From Lumbricus terrestris (lineage: Eukaryota > Annelida > Clitellata > Crassiclitellata > Lumbricidae), in NCBI GenBank assembly GCA_949752735.1, contig OX457041.1:27563400-27627399 (forward strand): 64,000 nucleotides of DNA, written 5' to 3'. Shown one piece after another: positions 22,865 to 63,688 of the stretch. The notes under the pieces are model-generated. The model was not told the DNA's origin. It ran no database searches and saw only the letters and a program-made list of their open reading frames with translations. How positions within the stretch are numbered: position 1 is the stretch's first letter; every line of letters begins with the position of its first letter. Both the position numbers and the translations under genes were made by a program.

Positions 22865-24589
22865 TAGATTGACTTTTATAAATTGCCTTTTTTCAAAAGT
22901 TGCAGGAATAAACTTTAGATGATCTGCTTGTTGAGCACTCTGAAGGTACTCATCATTAGAATGGTCCTGGTCCACTGTGAGACTGAGGCTCTAAGTGGTA
23001 TATAGGCTACAGGGTGAGAATTGCCAGTGGGTTATGGTTTCAACCCCAGTCTTTCTTAGAGCTCCATAGTAAAGTCTCTAAAACCATTCAATGACGAATC
23101 AGTTTAGCCTCTAACTCTGTGTCTGACTCGTTTGCGGCTGCAAAGAGATCCAAGTGAGAGCCACCAGGTCTGTGGCATTGGATTGTTGATCAACCACAAA
23201 AAACAACTGGGCTCGATGGTGCTCAACTCCATTACCGGTTTCGAATCAACTGTGCAAGCAGCCACCTGTCTCTGATGACGTTTCTGGCGCTTTGTTTGTG
23301 TCTCTCTCTGCGGTCGGTAAATGTTCACGATTAGGTTTTGCTGGTGAATGTTTATCGGCAGCCAGCTTTGATTTCTTCTGTATCTGGGAGGATCTGATTT
23401 TCATTGTTTCTGGGTTTCTTGGAAGGGCTTCAGCAGGGCTTAAAGTGTGCCTGGATGGTCATGGCCGGCGTCCATGCACTTGTTTTAAAATCTGAACGCC
23501 ATCCAGCCACTTATTGGCGAGCACAGGCTGGAAAGGTAAGAGGCGTTCAGGCGCTTATTTTTCCACACTTTAGGCACTGGGCTTCATGGGTCAGCATGTC
23601 TGGCTGTATATATTCTTCCTTCGTCCATCTTTCTTGTGGCCAGTCTCATTGTCTGTGTGTGTCCACCTCACTGTCTACTTATAGTAGGCTAAGTCTTTAA
23701 TCTGTGTCCGCTTCTTTCTCCGTCTGTCTATCTTCGTGTCTATCTGTTTATATGCATACATAAAGTATGTTTGTATGCATGGCTTGCAGTGTATGCTACA
23801 TGCAGGGGCAATTAACTGAGCAGTTAAAGGTTATGACCGTAAACGATTCTTGTCGTTTATTTATTCCGTTCTAAATGCATTTGTGTGGAGAGAGAAATGT
23901 GTGAGGAGGACACGGAATTAGTGGCTGTTGGGTGGGATGCGATGGAGGAAAGACTCCACACTAGAGTGATCACTCTAGTGTGGAGTATTTCTCGAGGAAT
24001 TAAGACAGAGAGGAAAGAAGCGTGTTGACTTGTGCACAGCGAGGTGAACTTCTATTTATACTGGAGCTCTTTCGATTCAATTTCGCATTCAGTGTCTGTA
24101 AACGTGGCAGACGTTGATCTGCTGAGTCATGGCTATCTGGTATATTTAACCAGATTTGTTTAGATATAGACTGAAAATGTTTTCGACTGTCTTTATTTGC
24201 AATTTTCAGATAGCTACATTGATTGGAGCGCACGTCGCATGGGATGATAACCATAATTGTATGCTAGAGTGCTTGCGGTTTCCAATGCTCTTACTTTGGC
24301 AGTACCAGTCCCAAGCCTGGGAAAATGAGAAGGGACTGAGACTAATCATCTGTGATATTATGACATTCTCGCTATAAACACCAACAAGCGGTTCCCCTCC
24401 CGATTGTAACTTTATTTAAGAGATCTCGATCAGGTAGAAAAAGGACCTTAATTCAATGGCATTGTATGGCACTCATTCACAATGTGGTGGTGATGAATTA
24501 TCTCATCCAATGCAATCATTGAACATTGAGAAGGGTCGAGGCTAATTGCATACCGGTAGGCTACGTGTATTTTTAGGGCTACATGTATA
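22865..24589. other. Convergent intergenic stretch without a recognisable gene
   Basis: Only short frames without family resemblance are present. The stretch holds a 34-bp palindrome (23953-23986). It also has a short CAGTCCCAAGCCTGGG segment at about 24306, similar to one at about 46020. Confidence 0.5.
23953..23986. repeat. 34-bp perfect palindrome
   Basis: The left half ACTCCACACTAGAGTGA is followed at once by its exact reverse complement TCACTCTAGTGTGGAGT, with no spacer. It lies between the two convergent genes. Confidence 0.97.
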
Positions 24590-27019
24590 TTAGGGTGGAG
24601 TGAAAAAAACGAAAATCAGAAATTCGAAAAGTAATAGCAACCAAAAGTTGCCCAATGACATGGGGTCAAGAAATGTGAAAAAAGTTTTTAAAAATATTAA
24701 TGTCTTCCGACCGCATAAGTGGGCCAAAGTTCCCAAAAATTGCATTTTTTAGAGAAAATTGAAGGTTTTCTTATGAAATATTCTTAGTGTAAAATAATTT
24801 GCTGCAGTTCAATATACCGTTGGGAAGAGCTCTTTAAACTGAATAAAATGATGTATTATTTTTGAGAATAGTTTCATATTTGTAGAAGATATTAAATTTT
24901 TACCATATCTCCTCTTCGCGACATGTCGCGAAGCTTAAAAACAGTAAAACACCAATAACTTTTTTATCCTTTGAGATATTTCAACACGTAATATACCATT
25001 CGCTTCAGTTTAGCACCAGCTTTCAAGAGGTATATTGAAATATGAGATTGTTTCTTGCTTGTATGATATTTTGTGATGATATGTAATGTAGGCCTACACT
25101 TTAACACTTCCAACAAGCATCTGTGAAATCATATTGCCTTCAGGGTAGTTTAAAGTTACAAATCAATTAACAAATTGGCTTAAGACTCGCATGAATCGTC
25201 ATTTCAATCAACAAGTTGTCATCAATATGATTTTAAAGAGTTTCTGTTAGGCACTGTCACTTTGAGTGGCAGCAGTAGTTCTTTTTGGTTTCAAATATCG
25301 GCATCAGTTCTCGTGATTGTAACCGTGCTCAAATAAAACCATCTGTATTGTGTCTGCACCACATACGGATGCAGCCGCTTCAGTCACAATTTTGACACAC
25401 CTTTCAACACTCTGAGTGTGACATGGAAAATTCTCAAACTCTATTGCTGGTGGAGAATGACCAGCAACAAGAGAACTTTCAGCTGTTCTTCCGATATGTC
25501 GGTTAACAATGGTGGAACAGTGACTCTGCACCCATTCCATTTTATTAAGTCAACATAATCTGTCGAGTTGAAATTCATAAGTGGAATTTGGAAGCACCGC
25601 AGAAATGGCTTTCTTTTATCAATTTTAGCTTAGTATTCTTCTAAGTCCAAGTTCTCTTACATGAGGGCGCTCATCAACGATCATGCACAACAGCAGATTG
25701 TCTGGATGTGCAAAGTAAGCATTTCGCTGAATCACTGGGTCCAATACTGCTTTCAGTGAATCACAAAGATACCTTAAGAAGTGTATCATCTGCCAAACAT
25801 GAAGGCCTCCATATCTGCACGACGGCTTCGTTTTGATACAAAACCATATCTTGGCATATACTACAAATTGACATTTGACAACAAATTCCGCGAGAAGTTC
25901 ATTGAGTTGTTGGCTTTAATGTTGCCACATAAAGTCTAAGTATTCGATTAACCATTGTCAGCCACCGTGCATGAGACAACTTCCCAGGCTCCTTATGTGC
26001 AAGATCTTCAGAACAGCTACGGTATCGGATGTTGGATTCGAATCCATTGGATGCGAAATGCCAGACGTTGACTGTAGCGGTCTAAGTAGGCCTTCCGATC
26101 AGAACATATCTGCTTGACATATGCAACGCAGTTCGACCCTGTCACTGTTTTGAAGATCTTGCTGTTGTGCATGTTCGTTGATGAGCGCCCTCATGTAAGA
26201 GAACTTGGACTTAGAAAAATTGTGACTGAAGCGGCTGCATCCGTATGTGGTGCAGACACAATACAGATGGTTTTATTTGAGCACGGTTACAATCACGAGA
26301 ACTGATACCGATATTTGAAACCAAAAAGAACTACTGCTGCCACTCAAAGTGACAGTGCCTAACAGAAACTCTTTAGAATCACATTGATGACAACTTGTTG
26401 ATTGAAATGACGATTCATGCGAGTCTTAAGCCAATTTGTTAATTGATTTGTAACTTTAAACTACCCTGAAGGCAATATGATTTCACAGATGCTTGTTGGA
26501 AGTGTTAAAGTGTAGGTCTACATTACATATCATCACAAAATATCATACAAGCAAGAAACAATCTCATATTTCAATATACCTCTTGAAAGCTGGTGCTAAA
26601 CTGAAGCGAATGGTATATTACGTGTTGAAATATCTCAAAGGATAAAAAAGTTATTGGTGTTTTACTGTTTTTAAGCTTCGCGACATGTCGCGAAGAGGAG
26701 ATATGGTAAAAATTTAATATCTTCTACAAATATGGGACTATTCTCAAAAATAATACATCATTTTATTCAGTTTAAAGAGTTCTTTCCAACGATATATTTA
26801 ACTGCAGCAAATTATTTCACACTAAGAATATTTCATCAGAAAACCTTCAATTTTCTCTAGAAAATGCAATTTTGGGGAACTTTGGCCCACTTATGCGGTC
26901 GGAAGACATTAATATTTTTAAAAACTTTTTTCGCATTTCTTGACCCCATGTCATTGGGCAACTTTTGGTTGCTATTACTTTTCGAATTTCTGATTTTCGT
27001 TTTTTTCACTCCACCCTAA
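24590..27019. mobile_element. 2.43-kb fold-back element with ~0.8-kb inverted arms
   Basis: Ends TTAGGGTGGAGTGAAAAAAA are inverted and flanked by TGTATA (24584-24589 and 27020-27025). Arms pair 24590-25391 with 26218-27019 at high identity, and a further part pairs 25630-25695 with about 26150-26217. The left arm has about 240 bp (25392-25630) missing from the right arm. Each arm contains the perfect palindrome CTTCGCGACATGTCGCGAAG (24914-24933 and 26676-26695). The superfamily is not identified. Confidence 0.9.
25304..25610 (-). pseudogene. Transposon-associated protein fragment in the left arm
   Basis: Minus-strand reading, with one frame change, gives FQIPLMNFNSTDYVDLI, then VPPLLTDISEEQL, then PPAIEFENFPCHTQSVERC and VKIVTEAAASVCG. 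The last part is also encoded on the opposite strand of the right arm (26209-26305), because the arms are inverted copies. It looks like the C-terminal part of a repeat-borne protein. I cannot assign the family, and the frame is broken. Confidence 0.5.
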
Positions 27020-27302
27020 TGTATATTAGGCGACAATGCATGATAAACCCATGATAAGAGCAGTTGTCAAAAATGCGCAGCATGTCTTCTAGCAGCTAAT
27101 TTATAGCGGTGTATAATTAAGCACGGCTTCCTCATAAACCAACTGGTGATAAATGGATAAGACCACACTCCATCCCCACCACCCAATGTTTTGGATGGAT
27201 TGACACCACTGCTAATCTTACTCCTCAAACCTTTGTCATGTTCGTTGAGTCTATAGCATGGCTGGCCACACAACAGTGGATTCACTGTTGGTTCAGTGAA
27301 TG

Positions 27303-27575
27303 TGGCCGTGTAGGCCTATTGGTAATTATAGTAATGGCCCCATTGGTAATTAGTGGTGGCCCTATTAGTGGTGGCCCCATTGGCAATTAGAGATGGCCCC
27401 AATAGTAATTTGTGGTGGCGCCATTGGTAATTAGTGGTGGTCCATTGGTAATTAGTGGTGGCCGCATTGATAATTAGTGGTGGCCCCATTAGTAGTTAGT
27501 GGTGGCCATTATCAATTAAAGATGGCCAAATTGGTAAATTAGTGTTGGCCCCATTGGTAATTAGCGGTGGCCCCA
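27303..27575. repeat. 22-bp minisatellite
   Basis: About twelve imperfect units contain GGTAATTAGTGGTGGCCCCATT, with variants GGCAATTAGA and AGTAATTTG. It is intergenic and without coding sense. Confidence 0.9.
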
Positions 27576-29447
27576 TCAATGCTGACATAGGCCTTCACGT
27601 GTAGTTTTTTGCCTAGGCAACTTGCAAACAGAAATGACAAGAACTTGTTTCGTCAAAAATGTAATTATTGAAATAGCAAAAACTGTAATAAATTAGTACA
27701 AAATGACTCACAGGTTAAGACTAGGCCTATCTGTTTTAGCCATAACAGTGGCGTACATGTGTAATAGGCCTACATTATTAAGACAATGTAATGTTATATT
27801 ACAAGCCGATACTGCAATAGCCTATGCGCAGATGACATAAGCCAAGCACCATGTGTTATAATAGGCCTAGGCAATGGCATATCCCCAATCATGCGCACAA
27901 CAAACGGTGCAGGCAATGTAAGAATTGAAAGACTGAGGGGTTTACACCCTATAGTCTTTCCTTTTGCCCTCCATAGTAAAGTCTTCATTGCACATCCCAA
28001 GTCCACACAAATCTACATCTGAACCACCGCCACACCCCCGCCATTATTTTTCTACATTTCTCACACTGGGTACAGACCTAGAACTGTTCACATGCAATTC
28101 AAAAGAGCATTTTCATTTTAGCCTATGTTCACAAATCGGAAATCATTATGGTTTATAATAGGCCTATGTTCAAACCGGCGTCATATAAATTCTCAGATAA
28201 ATGGTAGGCCTACATATATTATATACACACATGCAGTATTCATGTACCGGATCTTCTATCTGGGTATAGATCTAAGCCTATTTGTATGGCACTTCTCTTC
28301 AACACGTGTTTGTTACACATGTGCACGCCCAAATACATAGCTACCGTACGTCCTTTATATGGATCACATAATTTTTTATATGGCCGGGCTTGGGAGGGAA
28401 ATGGTTCCCGAAATTCGAACCCCAGACTCAGGGATCAAATAGTAGCCCCACTAGCAGAGTGGAACAAAATAAAGTATAGGTACATGGGCCTACAGCCTCG
28501 AACACACTGACAATACTAAACTGATTCAACTTGACTGTTGAACAACAGTCTACACAAAATGCAGGGCAGGCTTAGGCCTAATTGTTTTATGGTTCATTAT
28601 GCAATTACTTCAATAAGTTCAATGTTTAGAAATAATTTCTATCCTTTACAAGCAATCGTACGTAGGCAATACGAAGCAATAATTTTAGCGTTAGCACAAC
28701 TAACGGCGTTAATAGGCCTACTCTAGTCTTAGCCTATATATACATAGGCCTAGCAGTTGTTAGATACATTTTACATTTGATATGTTGGCAGAAAATTCGT
28801 CGAAAACTTTGCATAGCTGACCACGTGAAAAAGCAAATTTTATAGGCCGGCCTATTCTGGCATCAGGCCTATCTAATCTAGTCTAATTATAGGCCTAAGT
28901 CTAGCTAGGTTTTCTGAGTTAAACAAGAAATTCGTGGTTTATTTTTCAAGATGCTGGTCCCTCTTGTTTGGATTTCGCGCTCTGTGAAGAAGCGTCTTTG
29001 TTTAGGAATTGGTCCTGTGACATAACTTATTTAACGGAGTTGAGAGTCAGAACGTCACTTCAGACTCGCAACAGAATCCTAATCAAAATTAGCTATATCA
29101 TAAAAGATTGCATGTCTTGCACAGTAATTGTATAGGCTATTCTCCATAAGACAAGAGTCGACAAGACTATACTTGCAAAAGTTGTGCGGAAGAATGCGGA
29201 AAAGTGACGCTGAAAAAGTGACGGAGAGTAGAAGTGACGCTGGTATACGCTCTGGAACTGGACAGAAGTAATGTCTGCCTCACAACAGACACTACTGTGG
29301 TTTACAGTCAGACAAGTTACACACAGCATTCACCGTAACTTTAAACAGACATTATCAGAGTGTTCCGCACAACATTCGTCGTCGCTTAAAACAAACCTGG
29401 AAACTGATCAGATAGCCTATTTGTTGAGTTATTGAAGGCACTGCGTT
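27576..29447. other. Gene-free stretch; possible distal 3' UTR of Scratch
   Basis: TAGGCCTA is very dense here (at least ten copies between 27.7 and 28.9 kb). A minus-strand AATAAA lies at 28938-28943, about 1.1 kb past the Scratch stop. At about 28400-28470 a degenerate tRNA-like segment contains GGGGTTCGAATTTC on the minus strand. No exon is visible. Confidence 0.4.

Positions 29448-29531
<84 letters not shown>
29448..29531. repeat. (ATC)n microsatellite, ~28 copies
   Basis: An uninterrupted ATC run of about 84 bp. The polyhistidine (+) and polyaspartate (-) frames across it are artefacts. It lies about 0.5 kb downstream of the Scratch stop codon. Confidence 0.97.
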
Positions 29532-29533
<2 letters not shown>

Positions 29534-29699
29534 TCATCGACGTCGTCGTCATCATCATCTCTCTCTGTCTTTGAGGAGTCCAGATGGATTTGTGCTTTTA
29601 TCTCCAAACACTTTGGTCACATTGCTTTACCTCTGGAATCAATTCGAGTATACTCCTGCATACTACTATGCTATGTACTCCCGAATATCCACTTAGCAA

Positions 29700-30012
29700 G
29701 TTAGCATACTCTGGATTTCACTGAGTCTACATAGGTTACTTCTGATTCCACTGATCGATTCTACTTCTGGATTCCGTTACGTATCCTTCTGGATTCCACT
29801 GAGTCCATGATTCAGATTCCATGAAGTGTGCAGCTGATCGTTTCCATTGCGTATAATCTGGATTCCACTTTGTCTGCTTTTGGTTCTACTTCAGGATTCC
29901 GTTAAAGTGAGGGCGCTTCTGCATGGTTTCCATTGAGTCTACTTTGGATTCAAATGAGTCGGTTTCTGAATTGCGTTGAGTCTACTTTGGATTCAAATGA
30001 GTCTGGTTTATG
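29700..30012. repeat. Degenerate tandem repeat directly after the Scratch stop
   Basis: There are ten or more imperfect units around CTGGATTCCACTGAGTCTAC, with variants such as TTTGGATTCAAATGAGTC. The array starts about 40 bp downstream of the Scratch stop (minus strand), so it is probably in the 3' UTR. Confidence 0.75.
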
Positions 30013-30050
30013 CTGAGTGTGCTGTTATTTTCTACTGACGCTGATTCGTG

Positions 30051-59245
<29,195 letters not shown>

Positions 59246-59298
59246 CTTCGACTGTCACGGGCAGCAGCGAAAGCAGAGAAAGAGGGGATCAGCAAAAG

Positions 59299-59537
59299 AT
59301 CGATAATCACATCGAAGTGATCGATGATTGCAAATCAAAGAGGCCGGTGTTAAAGTCGAAGAGATCGATAACAAAAATCGATTCGATTCAGCAGAAGAAA
59401 TCAGCGATAAAATCGATTGCACTGACGATGCAATTGAAGTCGTCGATCAAACAGTTAAAGAAGCTGAATCGATTATGAAAATCGATGAGAACAATGGGAG
59501 CAACCGAAGAAATCGTTGACAATTCAGATAGATCGAT
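59299..59537. promoter_or_regulatory. Cluster of eight ATCGAT palindromes upstream of the Scratch start
   Basis: Exact ATCGAT at 59299, 59320, 59364, 59377, 59412, 59468, 59481 and 59532 lie within 239 bp, 55-290 bp 5' of the Scratch ATG. Most are in an A-rich context (AAATCGAT). One per 4 kb is expected by chance. The core resembles sites of CUT/Onecut and DREF-type factors. The same bases also carry a 63-codon plus-strand frame rich in KID/EID, which is a by-product of the motif unless shown otherwise. Confidence 0.55.
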
Positions 59538-59929
59538 CTGCTCCGATTGAGACCATGATGTCTAAATCGCACTCAATTATTGATCACCACTACCTCGGAA
59601 AAATTTTCTCTTCTTGAAAGTGCATCGAATTAACGATATTGCATTTTATCCAGCAGCAGCAGAGGCAACAGCTAACGGCTTTCCAATTGGCTCCAATCCG
59701 AATCCACAGCACACTATCCAGCTGATGCAGCTGTTGTTTGAGGAAAAGACCCCTGAAGATAACCAGGTTGTCTTCCCGACCGTGATCACAAACCGCGCTG
59801 AGTTTTTGCAGGACTTTTTTCTCCGCTTTCTTCCAGACCTTCTTTCTTCTTCCGATTCCTTTTCTCCGCCGTCGGTGCATCTGTCAGGTGTCAGATTGTT
59901 TGTGCCACGCTTTCCAGTCGTTTTACCGA

Positions 59930-60300
59930 ATTACACCGTATTTCCTTGTAACAGGCGACTTACGATCGTGCCTCTCCGGTCCGAAGGCGCGAGCTGAACG
60001 GACTTATCAGGTAAACACATCTGCCGCCGACGCCGCCGTCGTTTGTGCGGACGCCAAAGAAACTCTTCTTGCGCGTCTTAAGTTTATCACCTGGCCATGG
60101 AAGTAAAGGCCGGTAAATCACCGATGGAGGAGCTGCGCGGTGGTGGTGGCCGCCTTTGCCTTCGCTTGGCTGATGGCGCTCGGGGCATCTCCTCCGACGC
60201 CGCCGCCGACGCCGCAGTGGAACACCTCTCGGCGGCCAATCGCATCCGCTGATAACGAAAGTTTCTAGGCGCTGCTTGACACTGTCTTCTGCCGATTTTC
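59930..60300 (-). promoter_or_regulatory. CpG-rich block, possible Scratch promoter/5' UTR
   Basis: Dense CpG (CGACGCCGCCGTCG at about 60030, CCGACGCCGCCGCCGACGCCG at about 60193) lies 0.7-1.05 kb 5' of the Scratch start codon. The GC content is far above the surroundings. No TATA box or transcript start can be fixed by eye. Open frames in this block are probably composition effects. Confidence 0.35.
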
Positions 60301-60550
60301 CAGTCCGCTCCTCCTCTTCCTCTCCTCCTCCTCCTTCCAGGCTTACCACTGCAGCGACTCCACCTTAAACGTTCCTCGTTTTCCAGTCGTCTCTTCTCCA
60401 TGCATACAGATTCCAATCATCCTTATAATTAATTCCATCCTCTCTCTCGTCGTCTTTATTCTTATATAATTTATTTCTTTTCCTCTTCCTTCTCCTCCTC
60501 GTCATCCTTTTCCAACCACTTATACTCACGCTCCGTTTTCAGTATTGTAT

Positions 60551-60640
60551 TGTGTTGTATCTGACAGCTTATAAAGCGCTTCTCACGGCAAAAGCCTTTC
60601 AGAAGCGCTCCCAGTGCGTGCAACCCCGAGGGAAAGGAAG
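60551..60640 (-). mobile_element. Solo LINE 3' end with hairpin
   Basis: TTATAAAGCGCTTCTCACGG...TTCAGAAGCGCTCC matches the 3' end of the LINE at 52906 and the copy at about 63430. AGCGCTTCT and AGAAGCGCT form an inverted repeat, giving a stem. Confidence 0.6.
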
Positions 60641-60994
60641 GTTTTGAGACGAGAGAAAGATGACGAAAGACTACCAGAGAGAAAGATCTCTATGTTTATG
60701 TGTATGTGTATGTGTATGTGTGTACTGTCTACATATGGTCGCGTATACGCGTAGGAACGTAGATATGCTACTATATATTATACCTATATGCGTATATGCC
60801 GATACATACATAATTATAATAGATCTAATATATATAAACGCTTTTCTGCAGCGATTATTTGATAAAAAGCGTTTTCCTATATAAGATACTTCTGGGTACA
60901 AATAGACTGCAGCTGCAGTGCGTACATGTATACATATTGACATCGCGGCCCTGGCACTTTCTTTCGATGCTTTGTTGTATGTGGATCAGGCGGT

Positions 60995-61045
60995 CGTCGG
61001 ATGGAGAAGGAGGAGGAGAAGAAGGAGGAGGAGATGGAGAGGTGG
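60995..61045. repeat. GGA-rich purine run
   Basis: GGAGAAGGAGGAGGAGAAG-type sequence. It produces spurious Glu- and Arg-rich frames. Confidence 0.8.
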
Positions 61046-61204
61046 AATGGTCTTCCCCCTCATCCCTCGTTGGTCCGACAGACCGAAGCCCTGTTCCTCA
61101 TCACGACGATGCGTTGTTTATACGGGACATTGTTAGACTCCGTGTTTCTGCACTTTACTCCGATCCTTTGTAAAGAAGGCTTGCCTGCAGCAACAGCGAC
61201 AGAA

Positions 61205-61475
61205 TAGTACCCCTCCTCCACCCTCCTTCCGCTCTTCTCCCACTTCTTTTATCCCTCCTCGTCCCTCCTCTCCTCTTCCTCTGTCTCCTCTGCACTCAAC
61301 TCCTTCGTCTTCTCCGCCTCCTTTTCCTCCTTCTCTCCTCTTGCTCCTCCTCTTGCTCCTCCTTCTCCTCCTTCTCTCCTCTTGCTCCTCCTCTTGCTCC
61401 TCCTTCTCTCCTCTTGGTCCTCCTCTTGCTCCTCCTTATCTTCCTTCTCTTCTTCTTCCTCCTCTCTTTTGAACT
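61205..61475. repeat. Polypyrimidine CCTCCT/TCTCCT tract
   Basis: About 270 bp are almost only C and T, with the phrase CTCCTCTTGCTCCTCC repeated at intervals of about 27 and 48 bp. With the purine run at 61.0 kb it frames a simple-sequence-rich area. Confidence 0.9.
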
Positions 61476-61479
61476 CCCG

Positions 61480-62275
61480 ACACCGGTAAAAGGTCGTTCA
61501 TGATCATGGATGGTCGACAAAAGGCGAGAAATTGGGGGCGGATGGAACATTCTATAGTATACGGTGGGTCTGTTGGTGCAACATATAATTTTTTAATTGG
61601 ATAAACTAATTTCCCAGGGTCCTGGAAAATATTACATTGGCCTGCATCGCATTGCGTAATATAATAGCATATTAGTATGGTGTAATAGCGTTAAATAGCC
61701 TAATGATCATTGGAATGTTGTCATATATATTGCCATGTATAGTTTATGATAAATAAATTATATTACAGCATATTATAGTACTATGTATAGGATAGTATGG
61801 TATAGGAAGTATAGTATATTGTAATTATATATAGCTCTAATAGTGTGAATAGTCAGGACTGATGTCTATAGCGCCGTGTAGTTGGGTGCAGCCTTGTATG
61901 ATGTCACAGCACAAAGTAAATTGTTTTATCCTTGATTTTTATAGCGCCATTCTGATGAGGTTTTCCCCTGACGGATCCTGAGCTCCTTATCCACGAAGCT
62001 AAACGGTTGTCAGCTGAGGTCGTCTTCAGCCGTCGACAGAGCTCAGCCCTCCTCCCCTTCCATGTCGTCCTCGATCAGTACCGTAGTCAGCCGCCACCGC
62101 CGCCACCGCCTGCAGAAGAACGTTGAGAAGAGGAGGCTGTAGCAGCACATGTACCAAGCAGTCACCACTCAATCCTCAGGCCACGTTTAGAAGCAGAACT
62201 AATGCACGTTCTCTGCGTTGATGTTGGCCACACTGTAGTCTGAGGTATCGACATAGCAGACACTGACACAACAGG
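61480..62275. other. Stretch 5' of Scratch without a recognised gene
   Basis: It is AT-rich to about 61860 with ATAGTATA-type phrases. 62000-62110 is GC-richer with GCCGCCACCGCCGCCACCGCC. No exon is supported. Confidence 0.4.
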
Positions 62276-62520
62276 GTGGGGCGCGGTGGTGTAGTGGGTA
62301 TGTTCGCTGCCTTGCAGCCGAAGGGTTGCAGGTCCGAATCCACCTCAAGGCGTCACGTAGAGACCTGGGCTGCAGGTCCTTCACTCGCAATTGCTCACCG
62401 CTTCGGCGTGAAACACCAGTGCAGTGTCCGCTCTGCAGTCGGGAGTGCCTCTGAATTGAGAGCTTGAATGGGCACATGTATCTTGGAGTTGATAATTATT
62501 ATAGCGTCTTTGTAAAATAT
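62276..62520 (+). mobile_element. Nearly complete tRNA-derived SINE
   Basis: The head GGGGCGCGGTGGTGTAGTGG contains box A TGGTGTAGTGG (62287-62297). Box B GGTCCGAATCC is at 62331-62341. The tRNA-like part is followed by a unique body (GTGCAGTGTCCGCTCTGCAG, GGGAGTGCCTCTGAA) and a tail TTATTATAGCGTCTTTGTAA. A partial copy is at 2215. The tail resembles the CR1/L2 LINE 3' ends in this window, suggesting how it was mobilised. Confidence 0.8.
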
Positions 62521-63404
62521 CATACCTTATTATGTGACGCTATAGCATTCCATGCTGACTTAACGTGCATCAGAACTTTCCAAGACCTAAGTCACCTAAC
62601 TGGCGATGACTGATGACGATGACGAGTGTTCAACTTAAACATCGAAGTCAATATAGATTGACTATTCTATAATAATTATTCTGAATAATGCTTGAATTAA
62701 ATGACTAATGGTTCTATAGATTGCTTGACGTTCGCTCCTGCTGTCACTATACCATTGCCTGACAATTTTTTCTTCAAAAAAAGGACACCACAAGAGAAGC
62801 ATCCTCTGGTAGCTCACTATCTTTAGTAAACATGTTATAATTGTGCCTGGTGGACTGGTGATTGACAGAAAGGGGGCCCAGAAGGTTATCACAGCATGGT
62901 TGTCTACATATAAATTCGACTCGTTTAATAACTTTGGTTTATCCGTTGGGGGGTTTGGGTTATCCATGGGGGGGCCTATTACATATTTTAATCGTATAAA
63001 CTCCGTTGTGTCAATTTGAAAGCAAAAATGACGTTAAACAATAAATAAAGACTTTAGTTAGCTGACTCCTTGAGAGTAGGCCTACGGTGAAAAAGGAAGG
63101 AATATCAGACAAAAATAAAATTAATGAAAATTGTAACAAACAGTAAGTAAATAAATAAAGTTAAATAAAAAATAGAAAAACGGAATAAAACGGTAACACA
63201 ATTAAAAACGAAAAAACGACGGTTTTTGGAAATAAAAAAGCACGAAAAAAACTTTTAAAACAGCTATCGTATACGTAATATAATAGCATTATTATAAGAG
63301 CGTAATGCACTAACTAAAATTTAAATTGAAATACACTGAGTTTCTGCACCACGAACAAAATAGATATATGCGGTATAATTATGCACATAATCTAATCTAA
63401 TCTA
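62521..63404. other. AT-rich stretch, nothing recognised
   Basis: AAATAAATAAAG-type phrases and A-runs lie at 63040-63260. No gene, RNA gene or known repeat seen. Confidence 0.4.
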
Positions 63405-63424
63405 ATTTAATTAAGCTATCTAAT

Positions 63425-63540
63425 CGAATAAAACATTTGTAAAGCGCTTCTCGCAGCAGAGCTATTCAGAAGCGCTCTCAGCGTGACAGGCCCATGAAAA
63501 GAGAAATATCTTCAAGCAGCGAAAAGATGCCTAAGAATGC
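63425..63540 (-). mobile_element. Solo LINE 3' end with hairpin, second copy
   Basis: CATTTGTAAAGCGCTTCTCG, then TTCAGAAGCGCTCTCAG, has the same stem-forming inverted AGCGCTTCT/AGAAGCGCT as at 60.58 kb. The LINE at 52.93 kb has AGCGCTTCT/AGAGGCGCT. Confidence 0.6.
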
Positions 63541-63688
63541 TGTCTGCCGTCCTGCTGTCTTTGTATTGTAATCATGAAAACCTAATTATGTATGTAAGCA
63601 TCCGGGACAACACTAAAGATTTCATAACAATTTGATGTATACATTAAAACAATAATTCTAAGATTTTAGAACAGTTCATACTATTGTC

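Noticed and set aside
29355..29704. Polyhistidine and polyaspartate frames
   Set aside because: (ATC)n microsatellite read on both strands.
59614..59997. 127-residue plus-strand frame 5' of Scratch
   Set aside because: Antisense to the probable Scratch leader; I see no family motif, and the composition is poly-Ser/Phe at the end.
60051..60416. Arg/Glu-rich minus-strand frames
   Set aside because: GC-rich and GGA-rich composition effects; no conserved motif.
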